Assembly: GCA_947258695.1 (NCBI GenBank)
Contig: CAMYJG010000020.1
Span: 1 to 37,874, forward strand
Direction: 5' to 3'
Source: an uncultured Ectothiorhodospiraceae bacterium
GTDB taxonomy: Bacteria > Pseudomonadota > Gammaproteobacteria > UBA6429 > Thiohalophilaceae
DNA length: 37,874 bases
Shown here piece by piece: positions 19,797 to 27,165 of the stretch (position 1 is the first letter of the stretch; each line of letters starts with the position of its first letter). The position numbers and the translations under genes were made by a program. Under the pieces are notes generated by a model, which made no database searches, was not told the origin of the DNA, and was given only the letters and a program-made list of their open reading frames with translations.

Positions 19797-20120
19797 ATGA
19801 CTGTCGACGAGCTTATCCAACAAATACCAGAACCACTTCGTGCTTCTGTAGAAGCACAGTGGCAGACTTTTATTGACAAAGTTATTGATAAACAACGACT
19901 ACGTATTTGTATTACCGATACAGGTAATGGTTTGAGTGAGAATGATATAGCCCGATTATTTATTCCTTTCGAACGTTTGAATATCGAAGAAAATGTAGAG
20001 GGTACAGGGATTGGGCTGGTTATCACAAAACATTTAGTAGAGCTTATGGGGGGTACAATGGGTGTAGATAGTACAGTAGATAAAGGTAGTACATTTTGGG
20101 TTGAGCTTAAGTTAGAGTAA
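19797..20120 (+). CDS. Truncated histidine-kinase ATPase fragment with glnE-like N-terminus (probable gene remnant)
   Basis: The 107-residue ORF has two unrelated parts. Residues about 37-107 are the C-terminal end of a HATPase_c domain: ITDTGNGLSENDIARLFIPF, EGTGIGLVITKHLVELMGG and KGSTFWVELKL. The phospho-acceptor His region and the N-box are absent, so it cannot act as a kinase alone. Residues 1-27 resemble the start of GlnE at 27166: both have IQQ-x-P, then A-x-x-E-x-QWQ-x-F with no gaps, 12 of 28 codons giving identical residues. The block TAGTCAAAAT lies exactly 14 bases before the ATG in both. No good ribosome site is seen. Most likely a rearrangement product or decayed kinase; a standalone ATP-binding protein is less likely. 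Confidence 0.65.
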   Translation: MTVDELIQQIPEPLRASVEAQWQTFIDKVIDKQRLRICITDTGNGLSENDIARLFIPFERLNIEENVEGTGIGLVITKHLVELMGGTMGVDSTVDKGSTFWVELKLE

Positions 20121-20162
20121 CTTTTTGCTTTATGAATAAATACTTATTTTAGGATAGTAACT

Positions 20163-20306
20163 ATGAAATTGTGGCCGTATGTACTCGGTGCGTGGTTGGT
20201 GTTAACGGGATTGAATTCAGTTATTAATTTGAACTTCCAATATGAAAAAATGGTATTAGGTGTGCTTGCATTAATTGCGGGCGTACTGGTTATTCTGCGA
20301 AAATAA
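20163..20306 (+). CDS. Small two-helix membrane protein, 47 residues (paralog 2)
   Basis: Also found by eye. It starts MKLWPYVLGAWLVLTGLNSV and ends VLALIAGVLVILRK, with the same length, helix layout and basic end as the copy at 18149. AGGA lies eight bases before the ATG. The two copies flank the REC-PAS-GGDEF gene and the kinase fragment, about 2 kb apart. The DUF6524-like membrane protein gene follows after 44 bases, so the two may be cotranscribed. Function unknown. Confidence 0.85.
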   Translation: MKLWPYVLGAWLVLTGLNSVINLNFQYEKMVLGVLALIAGVLVILRK

Positions 20307-20350
20307 ACATTAAATTATACTCTATTAACAAATAGATAAGGAAATAGATA

Positions 20351-20767
20351 ATGAAGCCGATTACTCTACAAGGTTTTCTTTTACGGTTTTTGTTTGCGCT
20401 TTTATTGGTGATGCTAACATATAACCCCAGTGGCTATTCTTACTCGCATTGGTTACAAACGAGCTTTTCTAACTTTGGTCCTTTGTTAGGGATTGCTGGG
20501 ATCAGTTTGATTATTGGTTGGGTCATTTATATTAGAGCAACATTACGTTCTCTTGGTTTAATTGGTTTGATTTTAGCGGCATTATTTTTTTCAGCTATCA
20601 TGTGGTTGTTAATTGATTGGGGTTGGTTAGGTTTAAATAATGTAACGGCGATGAGCTGGGTGATATTGGTTTTGATTTCTGCCGTATTAGCCGTGGGCAT
20701 TTCCTGGTCGCATATTCGCCGTAAATGGTCAGGTCAAATAGATTCAGATGATATAGATGAAGAATAA
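20351..20767 (+). CDS. DUF6524-like four-helix membrane protein
   Basis: This 138-residue protein has about four membrane helices (roughly 10-25, 40-62, 68-92 and 100-118) and a hydrophilic acidic tail ending SDDIDEE. The N-terminal FLLRFLFALLLVMLTYNPSGYSY and HW pattern matches what I recall of the DUF6524 family of proteobacterial membrane proteins, whose function is unknown. AAGGAAA precedes the ATG. It is the last gene of a short plus-strand cluster with the second 47-residue protein and ends at a hairpin shared with the convergent lipoprotein gene. Confidence 0.75.
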   Translation: MKPITLQGFLLRFLFALLLVMLTYNPSGYSYSHWLQTSFSNFGPLLGIAGISLIIGWVIYIRATLRSLGLIGLILAALFFSAIMWLLIDWGWLGLNNVTAMSWVILVLISAVLAVGISWSHIRRKWSGQIDSDDIDEE

Positions 20768-20781
20768 CGAAGAAAAATAAT

Positions 20782-20820
20782 AGAGCCGAATATATTAAGT
20801 AATATATCCGGCTCTAATTT
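20782..20820. terminator. Bidirectional terminator-like hairpin
   Basis: AGAGCCG (20782-20788) pairs with CGGCTCT (20809-20815), extended inside by AATATATT/AATATAT. T-rich sequence follows on both strands (TAATTTT on plus; TTATTTTTCTTCG on minus). It lies between the convergent DUF6524-like gene and lipoprotein gene. Confidence 0.7.
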
Positions 20821-20891
20821 TGGTGGTGGACAGAGCAATTAATTTAAATCCAATCACTCTTTTTTTCTCACAAAATTTTACTTGTTTATTC

Positions 20892-22598
20892 TTATTGTGA
20901 ATATTCTAAAATCATACGGTCACCTGAATACCAGTCACTAATGAGATGGGTTACACCTGTTTGTGTTTCACGAGCAGTGAAGAACCTGTTATCTATAGTA
21001 AGCACTTCAAAGAACGTTTTTGCTGGAACAGGGTAAGGATTAATGGTTATACCAGTTTCTAAAGCATTTGAGTTTTCAAGTGTTGACTCTACGGCAAGAG
21101 TATTTGTGATATCAACACTAGCACCTAAACTCAAACTACCCAACGAAAGCCCACCACTAGCACTCACTTTCATCGAGGTCGTCTTTGTCATAGTTTCGAT
21201 TTGAGTTTTAATATCCGTCACCTGTTGTGTAAGAGTATCCGTTTCTCTCTCTAATGATCCAGTATAATTATCCAGAGAAAGTTTATCTTGGTGAACATAT
21301 ACTTCTTCTCGTCCAATGTAATGGAAAGAGTTATAGGTTACGTTGTTAGCGACTTGATCTGCTGCCTCCGTGCAAACATCTGCATCAGCACAATCTCGAT
21401 CCTGGCTGGGGATAAGCGTAAAAGGTAACCTCATCGATGAATGAAAGCGTGGTCCTGTAATTTCATAGTTGTGTGGTGAAGTCAGTCTTGGGCGTTTGTT
21501 CCTTTTATCAATGGTTTCAATAACGGTTAATGGTATGGCCAGGAAGTTGTATTCGTTAACCGTGCCACAAGCTGGGGAACCTGCCGAGACTTCACATGCG
21601 ACAACAGTGCCAGGCCACAGTGGAGCAGTTTTTAGGTCCTTTATTGTAGTTGGACCAGCAAGACGTAATTCGACATTGCCATAAGGGAAACCGCTATCAC
21701 CAGAATCAGCATCAGTATAAAGAAGTTTACCCGGGTTTGCGTCTTCTTTTGCTGAGCCTTTGATCAGGTATTCATTTTTTACACATATCGCGGCATTAGG
21801 TGCTGGCTGAGCTACGGTAATCTGTGGTGAATAAGTTGCCACGGTACCCAGTGAACCATAACCCGGATTACAAACTGGTCGAAAGACAGCCCTAAATGTC
21901 CAATTACCAGTAAATAAATCTAACATTCTGTGGTACCAGATTTGTTCGTAATGATCAGGAGCTTGAAGCAGATCCTGTGCTTCGCTGATGTCCTTGACGA
22001 CAATCATGGGAACATTTTTAGTCACAGCCAGATCAGCATCTACATCTGCATGCGCGGCACTGCCACGAGCGAGTGAGCCAAGTGCATGATAGCCATCTTT
22101 TACAATGGGTTTCCAGAATCGGACCCGGTGGCTATTTGCCATTGTCCAAATAGGTTCATATTCATTCACATACCTGATGAGTAGTCCACCACCAATATCC
22201 ATGGAATCTGGGTCGTAGACATTTAAAGTGATGTTTTTAGTATGTTCACCGGCAACTATGGTTATATCTTCTTTACAGGGTACTTTGTTGGCATATGAAG
22301 TAACGGTAATAGCACCTGCATGTGTTGTAACATCGGCACAGGTTTCGTTAGATGTGACAGTAAATGATGTATCAATAACTGCACCTAAATCGTCAACAAC
22401 TTCAACCGATATATCCAGGCTTTCACTTTTTTCAAGTTTGGCAACGTCATAACCGGTGACTAGAAAGGTAGCAGTTGAATTAGATGTTTCAGCTTCTCCA
22501 CCTTCACTGCCTCCACCACATGCAGTCACAAGTAAGGCGACGCTAGCAAAAGTGATTGTCTGTTTAATAAAATCGAAACCTTTATTTTTAGTTTTCAT
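20892..22598 (-). CDS. Predicted outer-membrane lipoprotein with possible aerolysin-like C-terminal region
   Basis: The 568-residue product has a signal peptide ending in the lipobox LVTAC (Cys27) followed by GGGSEGG, so it should be lipid-anchored; the lack of Asp at +2 favours the outer membrane. Residues about 40-130 look like an Ig-type domain (VTSNETCADVT ... ITLNVYDPDS). The middle (about 130-430) is unrecognised and has several Cys that could pair. Near 445-475 is a Thr-rich amphipathic stretch. The end (479-568) has alternating strands, GGLSLGSLSLGASVDI, and later INPYPVPAKTFFEVLTID, recalling the hairpin and VPAKT-like turn of ETX/MTX2 aerolysin proteins. That similarity is by eye only. 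A 48-bp sequence upstream is shared with the beta-barrel gene at 23925. Confidence 0.75.
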   Translation of the reverse strand: MKTKNKGFDFIKQTITFASVALLVTACGGGSEGGEAETSNSTATFLVTGYDVAKLEKSESLDISVEVVDDLGAVIDTSFTVTSNETCADVTTHAGAITVTSYANKVPCKEDITIVAGEHTKNITLNVYDPDSMDIGGGLLIRYVNEYEPIWTMANSHRVRFWKPIVKDGYHALGSLARGSAAHADVDADLAVTKNVPMIVVKDISEAQDLLQAPDHYEQIWYHRMLDLFTGNWTFRAVFRPVCNPGYGSLGTVATYSPQITVAQPAPNAAICVKNEYLIKGSAKEDANPGKLLYTDADSGDSGFPYGNVELRLAGPTTIKDLKTAPLWPGTVVACEVSAGSPACGTVNEYNFLAIPLTVIETIDKRNKRPRLTSPHNYEITGPRFHSSMRLPFTLIPSQDRDCADADVCTEAADQVANNVTYNSFHYIGREEVYVHQDKLSLDNYTGSLERETDTLTQQVTDIKTQIETMTKTTSMKVSASGGLSLGSLSLGASVDITNTLAVESTLENSNALETGITINPYPVPAKTFFEVLTIDNRFFTARETQTGVTHLISDWYSGDRMILEYSQ

Positions 22599-22684
22599 TG
22601 GAACTCTCCTTGTTGTGGATGGTTGTTTAGCCCATCAACGTTTTTATTTATGATGTAGAGAGTGTGGTTGATGGAGGGGAGTTT

Positions 22685-22732
22685 GAGTATTCTACAAAGG
22701 TCGGTAGTGACCCTGTACTTTAGTCTATAGAC
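22685..22732 (-). promoter_or_regulatory. 48-bp conserved upstream element, copy 1 (lipoprotein gene)
   Basis: 44 of 48 bases match 24501-24548, including an unbroken 33-base block (22694-22726). The core contains the interrupted palindrome GGTC-GGTAGT-GACC. It lies 87 bases upstream of the lipoprotein start. Spacing and orientation relative to the downstream gene are similar in both copies, suggesting an operator or activator site. It may be bound by the LuxR-type regulator encoded at 26436, which is inference. Confidence 0.65.
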
Positions 22733-22751
22733 GGATGGCTGTTTTTATTGA

Positions 22752-22795
22752 GGCAAAAAATTAGGGGCTGCCCTCGTTAACGAGAACAACCCCTA
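22752..22795 (-). terminator. Terminator of the LpxR-like gene
   Basis: AGGGG...CCCCT (22763-22767 / 22790-22794) encloses a perfect CTCG-TTAA-CGAG stem. On the minus strand it is followed by TAATTTTTTG. It ends the 24431-to-22820 transcript. Confidence 0.82.
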
Positions 22796-22819
22796 GTGTT
22801 ATTTGCCTGATATTGAAAT

Positions 22820-23878
22820 TTAGAAGTAATACATATAGTTAATACCGCCCCAGATCTGTTTCCTGGGTAAGATTTTCAGATCGGCAGACTTCATATTGGC
22901 TGAGATGGTGAGTTGTGATTCATCAAAACCTAGAGTCAGGCCAATTCCGCCATCATAAACGACATGTTCTATTTCATCGTAGTTAAACGTTACCTCGCTA
23001 TGTCTAAACTGGCCTTGTAGCAGTGCATCATAGGCCACGAAGCGGGCATTGAAGGCGGTCCAAAAATACCATTCATCTTCAGCTTTAGATGGCACAAAAT
23101 TTCCGCGGTTAACGGGATCATAGGGGAGGCTCCAAAAGGGACTCCTAAGTTTGCCTGCTCGTATAGCGAAACCCAGGTTGGCATTGGTTTGAAAGCCCAG
23201 TGATAATCCCATTGTTGTTGTCACATCTAACTTTTTCGGAATGGACAATTTTTCTTGTACGCGTGAATTAGTTAAACGCAGGCGGAGTGTTAATTCGCCG
23301 CCATCCGATATTTGGTGGCGCCAGCCTTTTGGTTCGACTGGATCATCAGTAGGCTCTAAATCAAATGCTTCACGGTACATGGAGTGAAAACCTGCCTGAA
23401 ACTCACCTGGAAGTTTACTTCCTATCAGCCCAAGTAAAACCTCTGCGGCAAGCGCATTTTTGCCATCTGTGAGAACCCGCTTGTTGCTGAGATATATTAA
23501 TGATGAGTAAGGCCTGTCATTGTATATCGGTTGCGAGTCGGATAAATCATCCGGGGTGTAAGCAAGAGTACCCAGCATAAAGCTGTATACGATATCTTCA
23601 TCTGATTTTTCTATACCCAGCCATTCACCGGCTGTTTTTACCAGGCCATCCAAGGGATAAAGTCCTTTTTCTTTTGCCCAGAAAAATTCAACCGCAAAGC
23701 CCATGGTGTAGTCACGGTCTTCATTTGAAAACGGAACGAACATATCTTGATCAATGTAAAAACCTATCCCGCTATTGTGTTCTTTTTTCTTTTCGACTTC
23801 TTCTGCATAAAGTGAAAAATGAAATGCATTTAAGATAAAAAGACAGAAAATAAAGGCGCATGAGTTTATGTATCGCAT
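22820..23878 (-). CDS. LpxR-like (DUF2219) outer-membrane lipid A deacylase family protein
   Basis: The 352-residue protein has a signal peptide (cleavage near LYA-EE, after residue 25) and ends in a C-terminal Phe (INYMYYF), typical of outer-membrane barrels. Family-type blocks are RDYTMGF (56-62), YNDRPYSSLIYLS (120-132), GLIGSKLPGEFQAGFH with a His at 166, and GWRHQISDGGELTLR. LpxR removes the 3'-acyloxyacyl chain of lipid A. In LpxR an Asn-Asp pair near the N-terminus takes part in catalysis; here that region reads YIDQDMF, so catalytic competence is uncertain. It follows the small barrel gene by 46 bases and is probably cotranscribed with it. Confidence 0.75.
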   Translation of the reverse strand: MRYINSCAFIFCLFILNAFHFSLYAEEVEKKKEHNSGIGFYIDQDMFVPFSNEDRDYTMGFAVEFFWAKEKGLYPLDGLVKTAGEWLGIEKSDEDIVYSFMLGTLAYTPDDLSDSQPIYNDRPYSSLIYLSNKRVLTDGKNALAAEVLLGLIGSKLPGEFQAGFHSMYREAFDLEPTDDPVEPKGWRHQISDGGELTLRLRLTNSRVQEKLSIPKKLDVTTTMGLSLGFQTNANLGFAIRAGKLRSPFWSLPYDPVNRGNFVPSKAEDEWYFWTAFNARFVAYDALLQGQFRHSEVTFNYDEIEHVVYDGGIGLTLGFDESQLTISANMKSADLKILPRKQIWGGINYMYYF

Positions 23879-23924
23879 GTGAGATTCCTTTCGTTATTAT
23901 TATTTATAGTTAGATATAAAATCA

Positions 23925-24431
23925 CTAAAAAGTATATCTTACACCTATTGTAACAGGAGTGGTTTTTATTAAGCCGAAATGCTCAATTGAAACAACAGAT
24001 GCGATATTTTTATTAAAGTTATAGATTAAATCAACGCCCGCCATGCCGCTCACCCCTACATTATGAAACTCGCTTCCAATTCGAAAGGCTACATCTGTAA
24101 TGCCCACTTTACCTGCGAGAATGGTGTTTTCTGAAACAGCGTGTTTTGCCACCAGGCTCAGGTATACAGTGTCCATAGCAGCATAGCCCACTGTTGCCGC
24201 ACCTACACCTGCTTCAAGGCCTAATTGTTTGCTCAAATCAAAACCCACAGAAAAGTGAATTGCAGGCACTGCATTTACACCTTCTTTATTACTAGTATTA
24301 TCATCAAAAAATGCCAGGCCACCTTTGAGTTGGACATAAGGGTTTTCAATTTTGAAGGTATCTTCTGCGATAGCCAAAGATGAAATCGAGAGTAATAAAC
24401 TCGCTAATATTATTTTTATTTGAGTGTTCAT
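23925..24431 (-). CDS. Small outer-membrane beta-barrel protein
   Basis: The 168-residue protein has a clear signal peptide (cleavage about AIA-ED after residue 22). The mature chain is of alternating strands and ends VTIGVRYTF, the terminal Phe being an outer-membrane insertion signal. The size fits an eight-strand OmpA/OmpW- or opacity-type barrel, but I see no specific family motif. It is the first gene of a likely two-gene transcript with the LpxR-like gene and has the conserved 48-bp element 70 bases upstream. Confidence 0.75.
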   Translation of the reverse strand: MNTQIKIILASLLLSISSLAIAEDTFKIENPYVQLKGGLAFFDDNTSNKEGVNAVPAIHFSVGFDLSKQLGLEAGVGAATVGYAAMDTVYLSLVAKHAVSENTILAGKVGITDVAFRIGSEFHNVGVSGMAGVDLIYNFNKNIASVVSIEHFGLIKTTPVTIGVRYTF

Positions 24432-24500
24432 TATAATTATCCTTTCGTTAATATTAATTTTGATTAAGTTGAGATAATTATGAGAAGTAAGGTTTGTTGT

Positions 24501-24548
24501 GGGTATTCAACAAAGGTCGGTAGTGACCCTGTACTTTAGTCTGTATAC
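24501..24548 (-). promoter_or_regulatory. 48-bp conserved upstream element, copy 2 (barrel-LpxR genes; divergent from sensor kinase)
   Basis: This is the partner of 22685-22732, with four mismatches in 48 bases and the same orientation relative to its downstream minus-strand gene. It lies between the barrel gene start (24431) and the divergent hybrid kinase start (24674), so it could also affect the kinase gene. Confidence 0.65.
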
Positions 24549-24673
24549 CTAAGAACAGTTTTATAAAACTGCTAAAAGGGATAGTCTTAGCGTGAGAGGT
24601 TAGTTGTTGATGTGTTTATATAGTATAAGTAATTTATGTAGCGATTGAATGAATTCAACTAAGGTAACGGATT

Positions 24674-26431
24674 GTGAAAGCTATTTTTAATGATAAAGAT
24701 CAAGAAAAAAAGATACTTTTCGAGCAGAGTAAAGTCTTATATCGAACATTGCTTTCTATCATAATTGGTAATCTTATTATCTGGATTATTTATTTATACT
24801 TTTTATGGGATGAAATTCCGCATACCAGGCTGATAACGTGGCTAGGATTGATGTTGACAGTGATTATTGGACGATTAGTAATTTATATTTCCTATCATCG
24901 AAATATTCAACTTGAAAACGTTCGACGATACATTGTGTATTTTGTTATTGGGACTGGTCTTTCAGGTTTATTATGGGGCATAAGTGGCATAATGTTGTTT
25001 CCTGAACAAAATCTTCAATATCAGCTGGTCATTCTTTTTATACTGTTAGGCATGGGAGCCGGGGCAGCTACGACGCTCACTGCTTATCTTCCGGCTTTTA
25101 TCACATATTTTCCATTATCAATATTACCAATAACTATCATGATGCTTATGATGGGTGATCCTCTTCATCAGACTCTGAGTCTAATGACATTTGCCTACTC
25201 AATAGTTGTATTATATTTCGGTATTGGTAATAGTCGCGACTTTAAACAATCACTACAGTTGCGTTTTGAAAATATTAAATTAGCTGAGCAGTTGCGTGAG
25301 CAAAAAGAAGAGGCTGACCGTGCAAATAATGCAAAGTCGAAATTTATGGCGGCAGCAAGCCATGATTTACGCCAACCATTACATGCTTTAACATTATTTA
25401 CTTCAGTACTTGATGAATTAATTGAATCGCCCAAGGCTCGGCGTGTGACTGATCAAATAAAGTCATCCGTATATGCATTACAAAATCTGTTTAATGCGTT
25501 ACTGGATATTTCTCGTCTCGACGCTGGCGTGATGAAAGTCGAAAAATCAGGTTTCCATCTGCAACCCTTATTTGAAAAGCTGGCGAATGATTTTGATCCG
25601 CAGGCAAATGAAAAAGGATTACAACTTCTCTGGTCACCCTGTAATTATTCTGTTTACAGTGATCAGAATTTGCTGGAACAAATTTTACGCAATTATATTT
25701 CAAACGCGATTCGTTATACCGACAAGGGTGAAATCAGAATTACTTGTGAACCTAATGATGGTGAGATAAAAATAAATGTCATCGACTCAGGACTGGGTAT
25801 TTCTTTGGATGACCAGACAATGATTTTTGAAGAGTTTCATCAATTGAGTAATCCGGAGCGCGATCGTAGTAAAGGACTGGGACTTGGATTGGCCATTGTG
25901 CAACGTACCGCTAAATTACTTGGGCATGCTATCGGGGTTGAATCAGAAGCAGGAAAGGGTTCAACCTTTTCTATTACTGTTGAGCAAGTCACTATTTCTA
26001 AAAGTGATAAAGAGACTGCTCCCGTTTTCGAGAATGATGTTAGTCAGGTTGGGGACACATTAATTCTTGTGGTTGATGATGAAGCCAGTGTTCGCGAAGG
26101 TATGCAGAGTTTATTGCAGGTTTGGGATTGTGATGTGATCGCGGCTGCTGATCAGGATGAAGCGATTAGATTACTCAGGCAGCAAGATCGCATACCGGAC
26201 GGCATTATTTCTGATTATCGTTTACGTGAAAATAAAACGGGTATAGAAGTCATTCATGCGATACATGCAGAATATGATTCGGATATTCCAGCACTGATTG
26301 TAACGGGTGATATTGCGACCGATAGATTGCGTGATGTGAATAACAGTGGTTTTCAGGTATTACATAAACCGGTTGCACCGTTAAAGTTACGCACTTTTTT
26401 GCGCAATATCCGACTACGAAAAGATCAGTGA
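24674..26431 (+). CDS. Hybrid sensor histidine kinase with C-terminal receiver
   Basis: The 585-residue protein has about six N-terminal membrane helices (roughly 25-44, 52-72, 86-108, 116-136, 140-160, 168-186), a short coiled coil (about 195-222), a HisKA domain with the phospho-acceptor His230 in AAASHDLRQPLHAL, and a HATPase domain (N-box ILRNYISNAIRY, Asn344; DSGLGIS; GLGLGLAIV). A receiver domain follows (about 462-580; VVDDE, Asp514 in ISDYRL, Lys565 in LHKP). No separate sensory domain is seen, so the signal may be sensed in the membrane. The start is GTG, with AAGG nine bases upstream. It converges on the LuxR-type regulator gene with a four-base gap, and the two probably form one phosphorelay (inference). 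Confidence 0.92.
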   Translation: MKAIFNDKDQEKKILFEQSKVLYRTLLSIIIGNLIIWIIYLYFLWDEIPHTRLITWLGLMLTVIIGRLVIYISYHRNIQLENVRRYIVYFVIGTGLSGLLWGISGIMLFPEQNLQYQLVILFILLGMGAGAATTLTAYLPAFITYFPLSILPITIMMLMMGDPLHQTLSLMTFAYSIVVLYFGIGNSRDFKQSLQLRFENIKLAEQLREQKEEADRANNAKSKFMAAASHDLRQPLHALTLFTSVLDELIESPKARRVTDQIKSSVYALQNLFNALLDISRLDAGVMKVEKSGFHLQPLFEKLANDFDPQANEKGLQLLWSPCNYSVYSDQNLLEQILRNYISNAIRYTDKGEIRITCEPNDGEIKINVIDSGLGISLDDQTMIFEEFHQLSNPERDRSKGLGLGLAIVQRTAKLLGHAIGVESEAGKGSTFSITVEQVTISKSDKETAPVFENDVSQVGDTLILVVDDEASVREGMQSLLQVWDCDVIAAADQDEAIRLLRQQDRIPDGIISDYRLRENKTGIEVIHAIHAEYDSDIPALIVTGDIATDRLRDVNNSGFQVLHKPVAPLKLRTFLRNIRLRKDQ

Positions 26432-26435
26432 GTGT

Positions 26436-27071
26436 TTAGGCGAGCGAAAGATTGAGGCCGAGTTTTTCAGCCGCCATCGCGGCTTGAGTACGGTTACTTA
26501 CACCTAAACACCTTAAGATAGCGGTCACGTGCATTTTTACCGTGGTTTCAGCGAGTTCTAATCGGGCGGCGATGACTTTGTTGGAATTACCTTGCACGAC
26601 CATCGTGAGCACTTCTAATTGACGTGGCGTAAGATTATGCGCATTACTGCTATTCAGGCTCACTTCATCGTTACTTTGTTGCGCCATGTTAGGTGGCACA
26701 TATACGCCACCGGCTAAAATCAGATGTAAGGCATTTAACATAACTGTGCTGGTGGTGTCTTTTGGTATATAACCCATGGCCCCGGCATCTAACGCGCGCT
26801 GGATATTACTACGCTGTATCGAAGCTGAAAGAATCACGATAGGCATGGCAGGATATTCTTTACTGAAAGTATCTAAAGCGGTGAAGCCATCTTTACCCGG
26901 CATATTCAGATCAAGTAATACCAAATCCAGATCCGGATTAGTCGACACTTGCTCAAAGGCGCTCTCGCAATTAGACGCTTCTAATATACTGATGTTGTCT
27001 TCCAGCTCATTAAGAACGTGACTTAAGCCAGCACGGAATAGAGCATGATCATCAACAATTAACATTTTCAA
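26436..27071 (-). CDS. LuxR/NarL-family response regulator
   Basis: The N-terminal receiver domain has the acidic pair in MLIVDDHALFRAG and the phospho-acceptor Asp in LLDLNMPGKDG (residue 52 counting from that Met). The C-terminal LuxR helix-turn-helix is LTPRQLEVLTMVVQGNSNKV, then IAARL and TTVKMHVTAIL. An AAGGAA site fits best, with an eight-base gap, a TTG start at 27071; an in-frame ATG follows at 27065. An upstream ATG at 27110 overlaps that ribosome site and is unlikely. It is divergent from glnE and convergent with the hybrid kinase gene. It is the best in-window candidate to bind the 48-bp elements. Confidence 0.92.
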   Translation of the reverse strand: MKMLIVDDHALFRAGLSHVLNELEDNISILEASNCESAFEQVSTNPDLDLVLLDLNMPGKDGFTALDTFSKEYPAMPIVILSASIQRSNIQRALDAGAMGYIPKDTTSTVMLNALHLILAGGVYVPPNMAQQSNDEVSLNSSNAHNLTPRQLEVLTMVVQGNSNKVIAARLELAETTVKMHVTAILRCLGVSNRTQAAMAAEKLGLNLSLA

Positions 27072-27165
27072 TTTGAAAATTCCTTTTTTATGCAAGATTA
27101 TTGTACGCAATCAATATCTGTTTTCTTTTATACCGCCCTGCTAGTCAAAATGATATCCTAAAAGT

